Shown here in pieces: positions 17,821 through 25,896 of a DNA stretch of 64,000 nt. The position numbers and the translations under genes are program-made. Origin of the DNA: Corynebacterium kroppenstedtii DSM 44385 (lineage in GTDB: Bacteria > Actinomycetota > Actinomycetes > Mycobacteriales > Mycobacteriaceae); contig NC_012704.1 in the NCBI RefSeq assembly GCF_000023145.1, positions 1,860,001 through 1,924,000 on the forward strand, written 5' to 3'. Each line of letters starts with the position of its first letter. Position 1 is the first letter of the stretch. The notes beneath the pieces are model-generated. The model did no database searches and had not been told where the DNA came from. It worked only from the letters and a program-made list of their open reading frames with translations.

Positions 17821-18878
17821 TGGGATCGTCACAGATTTGGACTGAGGTTCTTTCCCCTCAGGATTTAACGGTGTATGCCAACCACTACCTCACTGACCTT
17901 CAAGCCAACGGGTACTCCCTGTCCGCCTATTTCCCCGATCAGCTGGTCAATGACATTTTCTTCGCCTGGAAAACCGAGGAAGATACGAACCGGCTGGCGG
18001 AGGTACGTTCCGCCGATGCGGAGACTCCTATCGGGTCGATGGGCGGTGGCCATAAGGCCACAATGCAGCTGCCCCTCATTGGGCAGAAAGTCCGCATCAA
18101 CGAGATGGACCAGCTGCGCAGCTTCCGGCAGGGCAATGCCGAGTTCCAGGAAGACGACATGACTAAGGCCACTGAAACGGTCGTCCGTGCGGTGGCTAAT
18201 CGTGTGGAAGTGGCTCGTGGCGATGTTCTCACCACTGGCCGCGTTCGTTACGCCGAAAACGGCGCGATCGTTGATGCAGGTATTGGCCGCGATAAAGAGT
18301 TCGAGGTCACACCGAAGAAGCATTGGGACGATCCCAACGCTCCGGCGCTTGAAGACATCATTGATTGGGCGATGGCGTATGAGGATGCTAATGGCACCAA
18401 GCCGGGCACGATCATTGCTTCACCCAAGGTGATCCAGAAGCTGCAGGTTAATGCGCAGTTCCGGGACTCTGCGAATACGACAGGCGAGTTAGCTCGCGTC
18501 TCTTCTGGGGCTATTAATGCTGTGCTCCAGGACCAGGGGCTACCGGCTATCACCTCGTATTCGAAGTCGGTACGGGATGGGAATGGTTCTCGCCGCATCC
18601 TGGACGAGAACACCGTGTACTTCCTGCCTCCTGAGACTCAATCTGGGCTGTTGGGCTATACGGTGTGGGGCCAGACTGTGGAGATGAATTCTCCGGAATA
18701 TCAGCTCACTGGTCTAGGCCAGATCGCTGTGGGTGCGTGGCGCGAGAATGATCCGATGGCGTATTGGGTTCGTGCGAACTGTGCTGTCCAGCCGATTTTG
18801 ACGAATCCGAATATGGCGATGGTCGCTCATGTCGTCAAGCCGGAGAGCACACGTAAAGCTGCCAAGGTCTCGAAGTAG
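17820..18878 (+). CDS. Major capsid protein
   Basis: 352 residues, HK97-fold candidate. Features: an N-terminal arm, the LRSFRQGNAEFQEDDMTKATETVVRAVANRVEVARGD helix region (positions about 98-135), GTIIASPKVIQKLQVNAQFR, and a C-terminal YQLTGLGQIAVGAWRENDPMAYWVRANC segment typical of phage E-type major capsid proteins. Highest gene-order confidence: scaffold, decoration, capsid, connectors. Confidence 0.88.
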   Translation: MGSSQIWTEVLSPQDLTVYANHYLTDLQANGYSLSAYFPDQLVNDIFFAWKTEEDTNRLAEVRSADAETPIGSMGGGHKATMQLPLIGQKVRINEMDQLRSFRQGNAEFQEDDMTKATETVVRAVANRVEVARGDVLTTGRVRYAENGAIVDAGIGRDKEFEVTPKKHWDDPNAPALEDIIDWAMAYEDANGTKPGTIIASPKVIQKLQVNAQFRDSANTTGELARVSSGAINAVLQDQGLPAITSYSKSVRDGNGSRRILDENTVYFLPPETQSGLLGYTVWGQTVEMNSPEYQLTGLGQIAVGAWRENDPMAYWVRANCAVQPILTNPNMAMVAHVVKPESTRKAAKVSK

Positions 18879-18896
18879 TCAGTGAGGGGCGGCACT

Positions 18897-19280
18897 GTGG
18901 ATGTATATTGCACGGTCAGCGATGTGACGGATCGTTTGACGATGGAGCCTGATCGAGATGATCGCCGGTTTATTCGGGCGATGATTGATGAGGCCACTGT
19001 CGCCATTGATGCCTATATGGGTGGTCATGTGGGTGATGATGTTCCGTCTGCTGTTCGTGTGGTGTGTGCTCGGGTTGCCGCTCGTGCGGTCAGTCGTGGC
19101 TTATCCACTGCCCCGGTGGGTGCTGAGTCTCAGTCTTTTACTGCTGGGCCGTTTTCTGCCACGCAGAATTTCGGGTCGAACTCGAATGGTGGAGGCGTGT
19201 TTTTGACTGCTGAGGACAAGCGGATGCTTCGTTCTGTGGGAGGTGGCCGTCGTGGCGCGTTCACGGTCTCGTTGTACTAG
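18897..19280 (+). CDS. Head-tail connector (gp6-like adaptor)
   Basis: About 127 residues. Helical N-terminus (DVTDRLTMEPDRDDRRFIRAM...VAIDAYMGG) followed by VRVVCARVAARAVSR, typical of HK97 gp6/gp15-like adaptor proteins that dock on the portal. GTG 18897 is favoured because AGGGGCGG lies at the right distance; GTG 18882 is the other option. The end overlaps the next gene by 38 bases. Confidence 0.75.
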   Translation: MDVYCTVSDVTDRLTMEPDRDDRRFIRAMIDEATVAIDAYMGGHVGDDVPSAVRVVCARVAARAVSRGLSTAPVGAESQSFTAGPFSATQNFGSNSNGGGVFLTAEDKRMLRSVGGGRRGAFTVSLY

Positions 19281-19626
19281 GTCGGGGTTTCCCCTGCCTT
19301 TTACAGTGCAGGTGTGTCATCGCGAGGATGCGGGGGTTGATGCGTTCGGCAATGCCACGAGATCGTGGGGCGCGCCGGAATCTGTTCGGGTCGCTGGTTG
19401 GTTCATTGATAGCTCGGACGAGCATGGTCCTGATGATCGGGATGTTCGGCGGGTGGATTGGGCTGGTTCTTTGTTGGCTCTTCCTGGCTGTGTTTGTGCT
19501 GGGGATCGGGTGGAGCTTGGTGGTGCCTGGTTTCTTGTTGCTGATGGTGGCCAGGATTACACGCATGGGCCCTGGTGGGATCCGGGTGTGGTGGAGCATA
19601 AACTTCATGTTTTTGAGGAGGCATAG
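19243..19626 (+). CDS. Head-tail stopper / closure protein
   Basis: 127 residues, small beta-barrel type, with FTVQVCHREDAGVDAFGN and DRVELGGAWFLVADGG. The sequence pattern (strand, D-A-x-G-N turn, later GDRVELGG) and the position between adaptor and tail-terminator genes fit a stopper of the SPP1 gp16 / HK97 gp10 class. Start GTG 19243 lies inside the adaptor gene. Confidence 0.7.
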   Translation: MAVVARSRSRCTRSGFPLPFTVQVCHREDAGVDAFGNATRSWGAPESVRVAGWFIDSSDEHGPDDRDVRRVDWAGSLLALPGCVCAGDRVELGGAWFLVADGGQDYTHGPWWDPGVVEHKLHVFEEA

Positions 19627-19628
19627 CC

Positions 19629-19919
19629 GTGAGTGACCGTGTTGAGTGGAAATTCAACCATCAGTTTTTTAACCGTGTCCTCAAGGAAGATGGCCAGACA
19701 CGCGCGCTTGTCGATGCCAAGGCCGAGGAGTTCCGCCAGAGAGCTGGGTCGCATTGCACAGTGCTCCCTGCGATTCAGGGGAAAACGCGGTGGCGGGCTC
19801 TTGTGGTGCCCACTCCTCACGATTCGGAGGCCTATGCGTACGAGCTGAAACATAACTCGATGCAGAAGGCTGCGGGTGAGTATCCAGTCGCGGCTAACCA
19901 TCCAAGGAGTACAGAATGA
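19629..19919 (+). CDS. Small phage neck protein
   Basis: 96 residues: an N-terminal helix (NHQFFNRVLKEDGQTRALVDAKAEEF) and a short basic beta part, resembling HK97 gp10-like minor structural proteins but shorter than usual. Start GTG 19629. It overlaps the next gene by four bases (ATGA). Function assigned by position only. Confidence 0.6.
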   Translation: MSDRVEWKFNHQFFNRVLKEDGQTRALVDAKAEEFRQRAGSHCTVLPAIQGKTRWRALVVPTPHDSEAYAYELKHNSMQKAAGEYPVAANHPRSTE

Positions 19920-20293
19920 GGCATCCTACAGCCGTCGTGGTCTCGTGCCTAAAGAAATGGTTCGTCGGCTCGGAGTACGAAAAGGTCCATGTCGCCACCA
20001 AAGTGCCTGCGAACATTCACGGCCCTGTTGTGCGGGTGGACAGTGCGCCACCTAATCGGGAAACGCCGATCACAGACCGGACGCGGATCATGCTGCAGGC
20101 CTACGGGGATGACGACCAGGCCTGTGTCGATCTTCTGGCTGCCTGCCTTGACGGTCTAGAGATGGCGTATCGAGCTGATCTAGCCGTCATGGCGTGGGAG
20201 ACCGATACCGAGCCATATAACTTCCCTGATCCAGATCGGCCGGGGGTAGTCAGGTGGCAAGCGGCCGGTACTTTGTGGACAACGTTAAGCTAA
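19916..20293 (+). CDS. Phage tail terminator
   Basis: 125 residues. Alpha/beta layout with VHVATKVPANIHGPVVRVDSA and an internal helix DQACVDLLAACLDGLEMAY, as in gpU-like tail terminator proteins that cap the tail tube. It lies between the neck genes and the major tail protein. ATG 19916 is coupled to the previous stop. Confidence 0.7.
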   Translation: MRHPTAVVVSCLKKWFVGSEYEKVHVATKVPANIHGPVVRVDSAPPNRETPITDRTRIMLQAYGDDDQACVDLLAACLDGLEMAYRADLAVMAWETDTEPYNFPDPDRPGVVRWQAAGTLWTTLS

Positions 20294-20376
20294 TCAATAT
20301 TCATGTATAATACGAGGTGGCTTGTGCTTTAAACGAGGAAAGCCACTCGGGGATTCATACTTTTGGGGGGATTCGC
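20294..20376 (+). promoter_or_regulatory. Promoter-like segment before the major tail protein
   Basis: 83 bases holding a perfect TATAAT at 20306-20311 in CATGTATAATACGAGG, plus the ribosome site GGGGGG at 20365-20370 for ATG 20377. A short inverted pairing, GTGGCTT with AAGCCAC (20317-20323 and 20340-20346), encloses the leader and could form a hairpin. Confidence 0.4.
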
Positions 20377-21369
20377 ATGGCACGTATGCGACAAAATCTT
20401 GTTGTCGGCGCGCCCGAAGTGAAAAGTGGCGGGGCTGCTTGGATCGGGCAAGCTGACATCAATCCGCTTCAGACTCCGCATTCGGCGTCGATCCGGGTAG
20501 CAGCATTGCCTGCTGTCAATCGGTTCAGCCCGGCGGGCTACATTTCTGAAGATGGCGTGACGAAGACTGTTGACCGGGATACGGACAATGTTGTGGATTG
20601 GAATGGCGACACGATGGCTGTTCTGCAGTCAAGTCATTCTGTCCAGGTCAAGGCTAAGTTTCATGAGATTGTGAATTCTCATGTGGCGACAGCGATGCTT
20701 GGTGACGGGAATTTCCGTTCACGCCATGACGGCCGGGCAGTCCAGATGATTGATAACGCCACTGATACCCCGTACCGCTCCTATATTTTCGACATTCACG
20801 GCGGTGACGGGCTCAAAGGCAGATTGTTCATTCCGAATGGGCGCGTGTCAGAGCTGGATGACCAAGTGTTTTCTCGCTCTGAAGTAGTCGGGTTTGATGC
20901 CACGATTGAGTGTTTCCCTGACGATAACGATAACAAGCTCTATACCTACATTGATCGCCGTGAGGTCAAGCGCGATGAAGATGACCGCTTCCCTGACGAT
21001 GGTCTGCCGGTGGTCTCACTGGCTGAGATCGAGGAGATTGTTCGCAGTGCGCTTGATGGCTTGCCAATCTCCCCTGACTTGGTTGCGGGCGTGTTCTATT
21101 CCCTTATCGATGGTAAGGGCGGGCTGGACCTCGATTTCATCGAGAAGCTTGTTAACCATCTGCGCCCGTTCGATGGCGTCGATGACATTCTTAAGCTTCT
21201 GGCCGATCTTTTGGAGGGAGCAGATACGTCCACGTTAATTCACGACGTTGAAGCCCTCCCGTTCACTCCGCTGAACAAATACAACCGCTGGTCCCAGGCT
21301 GTTGTTGACCTGCTCACCGGTGCCGGCGGTCGCCAAACGATAGATGACCTCACTGGGGGAATTATCTGA
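20377..21369 (+). CDS. Major tail protein (first copy)
   Basis: 330 residues. N-terminal 190 residues form an actinophage-type tail-tube domain: NLVVGAPEVKSGGAAWIGQ, a proline-rich loop, RFSPAGYISEDGV, and a strand-rich body ending in FDATIECFPDDND. The C-terminal 110 residues are acidic and helical and form a separate domain. A clear paralogue (same GGGAWIGQ...LTPAGYVSAEGV pattern) starts at 24253. ATG 20377 has GGGGGG six bases upstream; a start 60 bases further upstream (GTG 20317) lacks one. Confidence 0.8.
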   Translation: MARMRQNLVVGAPEVKSGGAAWIGQADINPLQTPHSASIRVAALPAVNRFSPAGYISEDGVTKTVDRDTDNVVDWNGDTMAVLQSSHSVQVKAKFHEIVNSHVATAMLGDGNFRSRHDGRAVQMIDNATDTPYRSYIFDIHGGDGLKGRLFIPNGRVSELDDQVFSRSEVVGFDATIECFPDDNDNKLYTYIDRREVKRDEDDRFPDDGLPVVSLAEIEEIVRSALDGLPISPDLVAGVFYSLIDGKGGLDLDFIEKLVNHLRPFDGVDDILKLLADLLEGADTSTLIHDVEALPFTPLNKYNRWSQAVVDLLTGAGGRQTIDDLTGGII

Positions 21370-21419
21370 CCTGCTCTGTTGAGCATTGTTCGTAAAAACG
21401 TTTTTGGAGGTTTATTCCT

Positions 21420-22049
21420 ATGGCTGACAAAGAAAGCCTTTTGTCACAGATCACTGAGTCGATCCGCGATCTTCAGCAGCAGGGCGGTGTGGAAAAAGAC
21501 ACTGCCGACTCGTTGTCAGGCATGTTCACGAATTTCAACGGGCTGATCGATAAGTTAACTGAGTCGATCCCCCAGCAGGTGTCCATGCTGGGCCGCACGG
21601 TCAAAGACGCCAAAACACTGGCCGATGATGTCAAGCAGATTCTTGGTGGGCCGCTCGTGTTCCCTGGTACTGGTGTTCCTGCCGCTATCAAGAGCATCGA
21701 GGATGCAAAGACAACTCTTCGTGAGCAGGTTGCTTCCCAGTTCGGGGATGCTGAGGCTCTGCCGAAGCAGGTTGCCGATCATGTGGACGAGTTAGCGCAG
21801 AACGCTGGAAAGGTGGGCGCTGCCGTCGATGAGTTGGTGAACTCGACGTATGGCAAGAAGCTGTTCGACGGTATTACTCCGGGCGATGGTTTCCCGGAGT
21901 TGGTCGGTAAGTTCGACCATCTCACTGAAGGTGACCGTAAGAAGATCACTGACTTGGTGACCAGTATTGGCACTGCAGCGAAACCGATGGGCGGCACGAT
22001 TGTCGACATTTTGCGCGCTGTTCACAACGAGAACGAGGGGGCTAAGTAA
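21420..22049 (+). CDS. Helical phage structural protein of unknown function
   Basis: 209 residues, almost wholly helical by eye, acidic, with heptad-like stretches (LLSQITESIRDLQQQGG; TVKDAKTLADDVKQILGG; IKSIEDAKTTLREQVASQ). No family recognised. It lies directly after the first tail-tube gene and before another helical protein, all with the same codon style, so it is probably a virion or tail-assembly component. Ribosome site TTGGAGG upstream of ATG 21420. Confidence 0.65.
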   Translation: MADKESLLSQITESIRDLQQQGGVEKDTADSLSGMFTNFNGLIDKLTESIPQQVSMLGRTVKDAKTLADDVKQILGGPLVFPGTGVPAAIKSIEDAKTTLREQVASQFGDAEALPKQVADHVDELAQNAGKVGAAVDELVNSTYGKKLFDGITPGDGFPELVGKFDHLTEGDRKKITDLVTSIGTAAKPMGGTIVDILRAVHNENEGAK

Positions 22050-22051
22050 AT

Positions 22052-23329
22052 ATGGAGTATAAGTACACTGACCGCGATTCGTACGGTGAGTTTTCTCCGT
22101 CGACTCTGATTGATCGGTTGGAGTCTGCCGGCGTAATTCCGCACGAGATGGCAGACGCTCTCACCCAAGCTTCCAGCGCACTACTGAACTTGGGTGATGA
22201 TACTCGCAGTGAGGTTGAAAAGGCCGTGTCTACTCTTGTAGGAGAAGCTGAAAGCGGACAGGAAGTTCTGGATACGCTCAAGGCCAATATTGATACCGCT
22301 ATTCATGAACCGGACCCGCTGAAGAAGGTTGCAGACTTCACGTCTGCAGCGGATGAATTGGTGGATGGGTTCGAAGCCCAGCTCAACCACCTTGGTCTGG
22401 AGAAGGCTTCTGACCTTTCTGAGATTCGTTCTGTTGCCCGTGATTTTGCTGAGGCGTTAGATACGCTGAATGCTTCCGCACCTGTTGCTCAGGTGGTCAA
22501 GAAGTTGCCCGGTGGTGCGCTGCCTGGCCATGTTTTGGAAGCATTGGCTGAGCTTAAGCAAGATGAGTTGGACGAGCTGGCGAAGCATTTTGACGCTGTC
22601 ACGGAACGTGGCAGCAAGCTTATTGCCGAGCTGGCTTCCTTGGGCGCTGATGAGGCTGTGCGTAAGGCTGTGAAGGCTGCTGAGGGGCTGTCACCCTTGC
22701 TGGCTGTGGCTTTGGCTGCAGGTTCCGTTGTCGCCCAGGGGGCCGAGGCGGTCAAAGGCATTGTTGACTTCGGCGTGGCGGTGAAGGCTGCGCTTGTCAA
22801 GGGCTTGTTCACCGCGGGTAAGGGTCTTTTAGCTGCTCCGGTTATCGCGCAGTTTAAGTCTGTGAAGAATCTGCCGTTTATTGTTGTTGCGCTGCAGATG
22901 TTTAACCACCATGAGGTACGCCAGGCGCTGCTGCACGTATTCAATGATGTGATTGTTAATACGTTGACGGCATTTAACACTAAGACGGTAGTGAAGGCTG
23001 TGCGCGCGGCGGTTGATTTCTTGGTTCTGTCTACTCCGATTCGCGTTGCGGTGCGTGATAATAACCTGTTGAGGATTGTCAACGGTTTAAACATTGGCCG
23101 TATCTTGTTTAACGTGTTCCTGCTGTCGCGGCTGCCTCAGCTGGGTCATTTGCCGGTTCGTGGCCTGGGTCTACGTGGTGTGGAGACTTTGGCTGCTGGT
23201 TTGTTCGCTAACTGGCGCATGCTGAAGACCGTGTTGACGCCGCTGGCGCTGAAGCCGAGTGTTCTTATCGGCGATGCGGTAGCATTAGTGGTGGTCGCGT
23301 ACTTAATTGTAGGTGCACTGACCGTATAG
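22052..23329 (+). CDS. Large helical protein with hydrophobic C-terminal half
   Basis: 425 residues. Residues 1-210 are acidic helices with coiled-coil character. From about 215 the sequence turns Ala/Val/Leu-rich (LLAVALAAGSVVAQGAEAVK, LLAAPVIAQF, NLPFIVVALQMF) and it ends in a good transmembrane segment (VLIGDAVALVVVAYLIVGAL). No family recognised. It begins 2 bases after the previous gene. The acidic-helical then hydrophobic build parallels the giant protein encoded further on, suggesting related roles in the tail or in DNA entry (inference). Confidence 0.6.
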   Translation: MEYKYTDRDSYGEFSPSTLIDRLESAGVIPHEMADALTQASSALLNLGDDTRSEVEKAVSTLVGEAESGQEVLDTLKANIDTAIHEPDPLKKVADFTSAADELVDGFEAQLNHLGLEKASDLSEIRSVARDFAEALDTLNASAPVAQVVKKLPGGALPGHVLEALAELKQDELDELAKHFDAVTERGSKLIAELASLGADEAVRKAVKAAEGLSPLLAVALAAGSVVAQGAEAVKGIVDFGVAVKAALVKGLFTAGKGLLAAPVIAQFKSVKNLPFIVVALQMFNHHEVRQALLHVFNDVIVNTLTAFNTKTVVKAVRAAVDFLVLSTPIRVAVRDNNLLRIVNGLNIGRILFNVFLLSRLPQLGHLPVRGLGLRGVETLAAGLFANWRMLKTVLTPLALKPSVLIGDAVALVVVAYLIVGALTV

Positions 23330-23359
23330 GGAAATCCATGGAGACTAAGGGGCGAGGGT

Positions 23360-23669
23360 TTATCCTTCGTCCCTTTTCTTCTGAGTTAACTTGGCATAGT
23401 TAACAAACAGCCGCTCTTGGCGTTGACGCTCTGTGGTGAGCTTGCGGGGTGCGCCCCGTCGACGCTCTCTTCGCGCTGCGTTGGTACAGGTAGAGGTCGC
23501 GGGCGTTGACGCCGAAACAGTCGAGCAGGTCGCCCCAGAATTGCTGGTCGTGACTCGACTCGGTCGCAGGCCGATTTTCCGCCCTCCACTGCTCAATGTG
23601 GGCAAGCCACCGGAGCTTGAACTCGATGAGGTTATGGCGAATCATAGCGCGGTCGACGGCGGTGGTCAT
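23360..23669 (-). pseudogene. Deleted remnant of an MmeI-like restriction-methylation gene
   Basis: Minus strand. From ATG 23669 the reading MTTAVDRAMIRHNLIEFKLR, then WLAHIEQWR...QQFWGDLLDCFGVNARDLYLYQRSAKRASTGRT matches the first 78 residues of the MmeI-like enzyme at 47119 (AQQFWSDLLRCFGVIPERVK...RASSGRT). It jumps directly, with a frame change, to KLTTERQRQERLFVNYAKLT, which matches that enzyme's last 20 residues. About 850 codons in between are gone. So this is an internal-deletion relic of a second, related enzyme, lying antisense inside the tail operon. Confidence 0.85.
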
Positions 23670-23721
23670 GGGAAATAGTTAGTATAGCTGACGGTATTTT
23701 TGCGGGTTGGCTATCACAAAA

Positions 23722-23751
23722 CCCCCACACATGTAATGTGGAGGCCCTTTT
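23722..23751. terminator. Bidirectional terminator-like hairpin
   Basis: CCCCCACACAT and ATGTGGAGG arms around a three-base loop, with CCCTTTTC on the plus-strand side and a TTTTG run on the minus-strand side (reading CCCCC to the left into AAAA). It can end plus transcripts from 22052 and minus transcripts from the 23820-24071 gene. Confidence 0.6.
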
Positions 23752-23770
23752 CTGAAAAACGATAGCACGC

Positions 23771-23791
23771 ACAGTCAACCACATTGACTGT
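23771..23791. repeat. Perfect 8-bp inverted repeat
   Basis: ACAGTCAA and TTGACTGT separated by CCACA, 20 bases after the terminator hairpin. No U-run follows. It could be a second transcript-end structure for the minus-strand small gene or a protein-binding site. Confidence 0.5.
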
Positions 23792-23819
23792 CACTACAAT
23801 GCTAACACGTAAAGTCGTG

Positions 23820-24071
23820 CTAGATAGCGCTCACGTTGATGTCCGGCAGGCTCAGGTCATTGAGGAAGTTAGACGGTTCGGTCTTCTCAATGGATGGGCT
23901 GAACTCATTGCTGAAGGAAGTGGTTGGGCTGAAGTCAACACTGACATTCTCGGGGGGTGCCGGCATGTTGATTTGCGGCAGGTTGATTTCCGGCTGTCCG
24001 GTGGAGAAGTGCACCATGAGGTCCTTAATAGGGCCGGATACAATGTCGTTGATTTGGAGCAGAAAATCCAT
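23820..24071 (-). CDS. Small antisense-oriented protein of unknown function
   Basis: 83 residues, not recognised: MDFLLQINDIVSGPIKDLMV, then an Asn/Pro/Ser-rich middle (INLPQINMPAPPEN) and LNDLSLPDINVSAI at the end. The ribosome site AAGGA is seven bases before ATG 24071, and hairpins at 23722-23791 lie just downstream on its strand, so it has the layout of an independent gene. It is opposite to the surrounding tail operon and next to the MmeI-like relic, suggesting a small moron inserted between tail genes. No signal peptide; the N-terminus is an amphipathic helix. Confidence 0.5.
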   Translation of the reverse strand: MDFLLQINDIVSGPIKDLMVHFSTGQPEINLPQINMPAPPENVSVDFSPTTSFSNEFSPSIEKTEPSNFLNDLSLPDINVSAI

Positions 24072-24252
24072 GGGGTTTCCTTTTCTTGCGATGTTCGAGG
24101 GAGACAGTGTGGTGACTACGCCGTAACTGTCGTAAAAAATGTTAACGAAGGGGGGCGCGCTTGTCCACTGCTCGGGGAGATTTTCCTTTCTGATTGCGGG
24201 GCATCGGATGTTTTATACTGGGGACGTATCGTGACGCTATTTTGGGGGTTTT

Positions 24253-25896
24253 ATGCGTAATCGGGGGAATCTTGTTCACGGTGTGCCCAACGTGTCGGCT
24301 GGTGGTGGAGCCTGGATTGGGCAATCGGTATCTAATCCCTTTGCTGTCCCCATGTCAGCACGGGAGCCCGTTGGCCGACTGCCTGGCGTCGGACTTACTC
24401 CAGCCGGGTATGTGTCGGCTGAGGGAGTCAAGGTAGATACATCGCTGGCCTCGGAGGAGACGAAATCCTGGTCGGGGCTATCGATGAATACTGTCTCGTC
24501 GCCGGATGGCGTTACGTTGTCAGTATCTTTCATGGAGCTGGGCAATTCCGCAGTGATGAGACTCACGCACGCCGATGGGGCAGTCAAAGAGCTATTCGAT
24601 TCGTCTCGTGTTCGTGTTGAGGAGCGTCTGGATGAGCCTCTTCCGTATCGTTGTTTAAACTTCGATCTCCTGTCAGCAGATGGGCAGCGTACTCGACTGT
24701 TCGTTCCCCGCGTGGTGGTTACTGATATTGATTCGCAGTCATTTAGCCGCTCTGAGCTGGCCGCCTGTGTGCTCACCCTGTCGTGCACCCCGGATAGTAA
24801 CGGCGTGTGTTTATACAGGCTGGTGGATCGCCAACCTCAGAAGCCAACTCCACGTGACCATGATGGACCAGATTTTGCCGTCGTTGGGCACGTGCGCGAG
24901 TGGGTCGAATACATCACTGGTGACGGACGACTTGCCAATCTTGGAGCTATCCGGGCGTCACTGTCCACGGCGCTCAGTATTATTTCCCGTATTTCTGAGC
25001 GGTCATTGGTCGATACCATCGATCAGCTGATTAATCGTGTTGAGCACACGGTCGCGGATATGACCGACTCCGAGCTTCTCCGCCTTATTGCTGATTGGGC
25101 TCCGCGGGATCTGATCACGGGTGCGAACCTGGATAATTTCAGGGCCGCGTTCGATAATGCCATGTCGTGGCTGCGTAGACGCACAAAGTCTATTGCCCAT
25201 GCGGTGAAGAAGATTGCGACTCTGTGGTCGAGTGTTGGCATTGGTGGGCTCATCGCAGGTTTGTCGAACGGTGATGCGCAAAGGGCGATCGGTGACTTCA
25301 TAGCGACTATTGGAGCCAATTGGCAAGAGTGGCTCACGGCTGTGATGAATGGCGATGTTGACCACATCATTGATAATGCGATTGCGTCGGTGAACGTCCC
25401 TGCTCTCGGTGACGCATTGGCGAATCTTGCCGATTCCGCGGGGCTGGGCCAGTGGTCGGGCCCGATCCGGGCGTGGGCCGGGTGGCTTGGCCAAGCGTCG
25501 GCAGAATGGGGCACGGTGGTCGGAGACTGGCTGCGTAGTTTTCTCAACAATCAGAGTGTCTCTGATTTAAACCAGTGGTTGGGTGATGCAGTTCAGCGGT
25601 GGAATGAGATCGCGGGCGATTTTGTTAATCGCATGGCATCAGGTGAATTATTGGCGGATTTAGCGCGTACCGGCGGTGATTTGTATCGGGCTGCCCAAAA
25701 ACTGTGGGATACCGCTGCCAGTATTGTCCGCGAGAATTGGGGGCGTTTAACCCCGCTAATCTGGTTAAGGCGTATAGCGCGTTCGTCGGTTCTTTTGATG
25801 CCGCACAGTACGGTGATATTGCTAACCGTTTTCTTACTGACTGGGCTAATCCTCCGGCGTTGGCGAATGACTGGGCTTTATTGTCAGCTGCTCTAG
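24253..25896 (+). CDS. Second tail-tube-like protein, frame changes into the giant hydrophobic protein
   Basis: 547 codons in this frame, of which about 497 are meaningful. Residues 1-185 are a tail-tube domain paralogous to the gene at 20377 (NLVHGVPNVSAGGGAWIGQ; LTPAGYVSAEGV; SQSFSRSELAACVLTLSCTP). Residues 200-495 are helical, Trp- and Ala-rich with repeats of the type FNNAMSWL / WLGQASAEWG / QWLGDAVQRWNE. After the codons for ENWG (about 25740) the frame turns into an Arg/Leu-rich stretch ending at 25896, whereas frame -1 continues the same Trp/Ala/Asn style. So either ribosomes shift by -1 at the TTGGGGGC run, or the run has changed length. Confidence 0.7.
   Translation: MRNRGNLVHGVPNVSAGGGAWIGQSVSNPFAVPMSAREPVGRLPGVGLTPAGYVSAEGVKVDTSLASEETKSWSGLSMNTVSSPDGVTLSVSFMELGNSAVMRLTHADGAVKELFDSSRVRVEERLDEPLPYRCLNFDLLSADGQRTRLFVPRVVVTDIDSQSFSRSELAACVLTLSCTPDSNGVCLYRLVDRQPQKPTPRDHDGPDFAVVGHVREWVEYITGDGRLANLGAIRASLSTALSIISRISERSLVDTIDQLINRVEHTVADMTDSELLRLIADWAPRDLITGANLDNFRAAFDNAMSWLRRRTKSIAHAVKKIATLWSSVGIGGLIAGLSNGDAQRAIGDFIATIGANWQEWLTAVMNGDVDHIIDNAIASVNVPALGDALANLADSAGLGQWSGPIRAWAGWLGQASAEWGTVVGDWLRSFLNNQSVSDLNQWLGDAVQRWNEIAGDFVNRMASGELLADLARTGGDLYRAAQKLWDTAASIVRENWGRLTPLIWLRRIARSSVLLMPHSTVILLTVFLLTGLILRRWRMTGLYCQLL

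Noticed and set aside
23784..24260. 158-codon plus-strand frame between tail genes
   Set aside because: It opposes the small minus-strand gene, lacks a ribosome site and ends inside the next gene's start; the minus-strand frame has better signals.
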